Below are positions 5,427 to 5,678 of a stretch of DNA of 5,678 nt, piece after piece (the first letter of the stretch is position 1; each line of letters begins with the position of its first letter). This stretch comes from Rhodospirillaceae bacterium (lineage in GTDB: Bacteria; Pseudomonadota; Alphaproteobacteria; UBA828), in assembly GCA_028819955.1 (NCBI GenBank), contig JAPPKP010000421.1:3439-9116 (forward strand), read 5' to 3'. Made by a program: the position numbers and the translations under genes. The notes below the pieces were generated by a model, which saw nothing but the letters and a program-made list of their open reading frames with translations, was not told the origin of the DNA and did no database searches.

Positions 5427-5678
5427 TCAGAGCTTGGCCATGATGCCGCCGTCGACGATGAGGTCGATGCCGGTGATGAAGGACGCCTGGTCCGAGAGCA
5501 GGAAGAGACACGCGTGGGCGATGTCCTCAGGCAGGCCGAGCCGGCCCAGGGGCGTGCGTGCGATCATGGCGTCGGCGCGGCTGGGATCGGCCTCGTAGGT
5601 CGGCGCGGTCATCGGAGTCAGCACCGCGCCGGGGCAGATGGTGTTGGAGCGGATGCCGTCCGGCCCGAGCTGCATGGA
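5427..5678 (-). CDS. SDR-family oxidoreductase, C-terminal part (5' end beyond window)
   Basis: The last 83 codons of a short-chain dehydrogenase/reductase on the minus strand, complete at its TGA stop (5427-5429) and cut by the window edge. Visible features belong to the C-terminal third of the fold: LGPDGIRSNTICPGAVLTPM, holding the PG motif and the TPM segment near the substrate loop, then TPLGRLGLPEDIAHACLFLL and SFITGIDLIVDGG. The Rossmann motif and the Ser-Tyr-Lys site would lie outside, so cofactor and activity cannot be judged. The methionine at 5673-5675 is internal, because the frame stays open upstream with a Ser codon. The sequence differs clearly from the SDR at 2508-3263, so this is not a local duplication. 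It converges on the permease gene with a 19-nt gap that shows no hairpin and T-run terminator. Confidence 0.9.
   Translation of the reverse strand, partial: SMQLGPDGIRSNTICPGAVLTPMTAPTYEADPSRADAMIARTPLGRLGLPEDIAHACLFLLSDQASFITGIDLIVDGGIMAKL

Noticed and set aside
2508..5678. The two SDR genes as a duplication flanking an inserted segment
   Set aside because: Their C-terminal sequences differ throughout apart from family motifs, they are on opposite strands, and no repeats or mobile-element genes flank the region.
1..5678. CRISPR arrays, tRNA/rRNA genes, insertion sequences
   Set aside because: No regularly spaced repeats, transposase-like proteins or cloverleaf-like sequences were seen by eye; the window is almost fully occupied by recognisable protein genes.

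Overview
The window is GC-rich (most third codon positions are G or C). It carries seven complete protein genes on the + strand and the 3' part of an eighth on the - strand, with almost no long non-coding DNA apart from the first ~158 nt. Gene content, codon usage and the close resemblance of the first gene to proteobacterial FieF suggest a high-GC proteobacterium, most likely an alphaproteobacterium. That assignment is inferred from protein style only; no rRNA or tRNA is present. Positions 1-88 are almost pure G/C homopolymer-like sequence, which looks like a poor-quality contig end rather than biology.

Layout, left to right: (1) 159-1094, a FieF-like cation diffusion facilitator (Fe2+/Zn2+ efflux). 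(2) 1126-1770, an AlkA-type HhH-GPD DNA-3-methyladenine glycosylase with a strong ribosome binding site, 31 nt downstream of the first gene. (3) 1837-2487, a bicupin-like protein of unknown function, followed 20 nt later by (4) 2508-3263, a classical NAD-type short-chain dehydrogenase/reductase (SDR); these two look co-transcribed. (5) 3376-3906, a stand-alone flavin reductase-family protein, probably the reductase half of a two-component flavin system whose oxygenase is not in view. (6) 3990-4373, an ArsR/SmtB repressor that overlaps by 4 nt (GTGA) with (7) 4370-5407, an ArsP-type (PF03773) permease. (8) 5427 to beyond 5678, minus strand, the C-terminal part of a second SDR, tail to tail with the permease.

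The most informative part is 3955-5407, a compact self-regulated resistance module. A TTGACA -35 element and a perfect inverted repeat (ATAACTA-N6-TAGTTAT) lie directly against the ATG of the repressor gene. There is no Shine-Dalgarno sequence, so the repressor mRNA is probably leaderless, with the operator touching both promoter and start codon. The repressor lacks the classical ELCVCDL As(III) site and instead has a Cys-Cys pair near its C-terminus. The partner permease has the Cys-Ser-Cys motif of ArsP-like exporters and an extra Gly-Cys-Cys-Gly loop. Export of a thiophilic metalloid such as trivalent methylarsenical is a reasonable inference but not proven. I see no clearly novel multi-gene system, and the rest is ordinary housekeeping or catabolic content.
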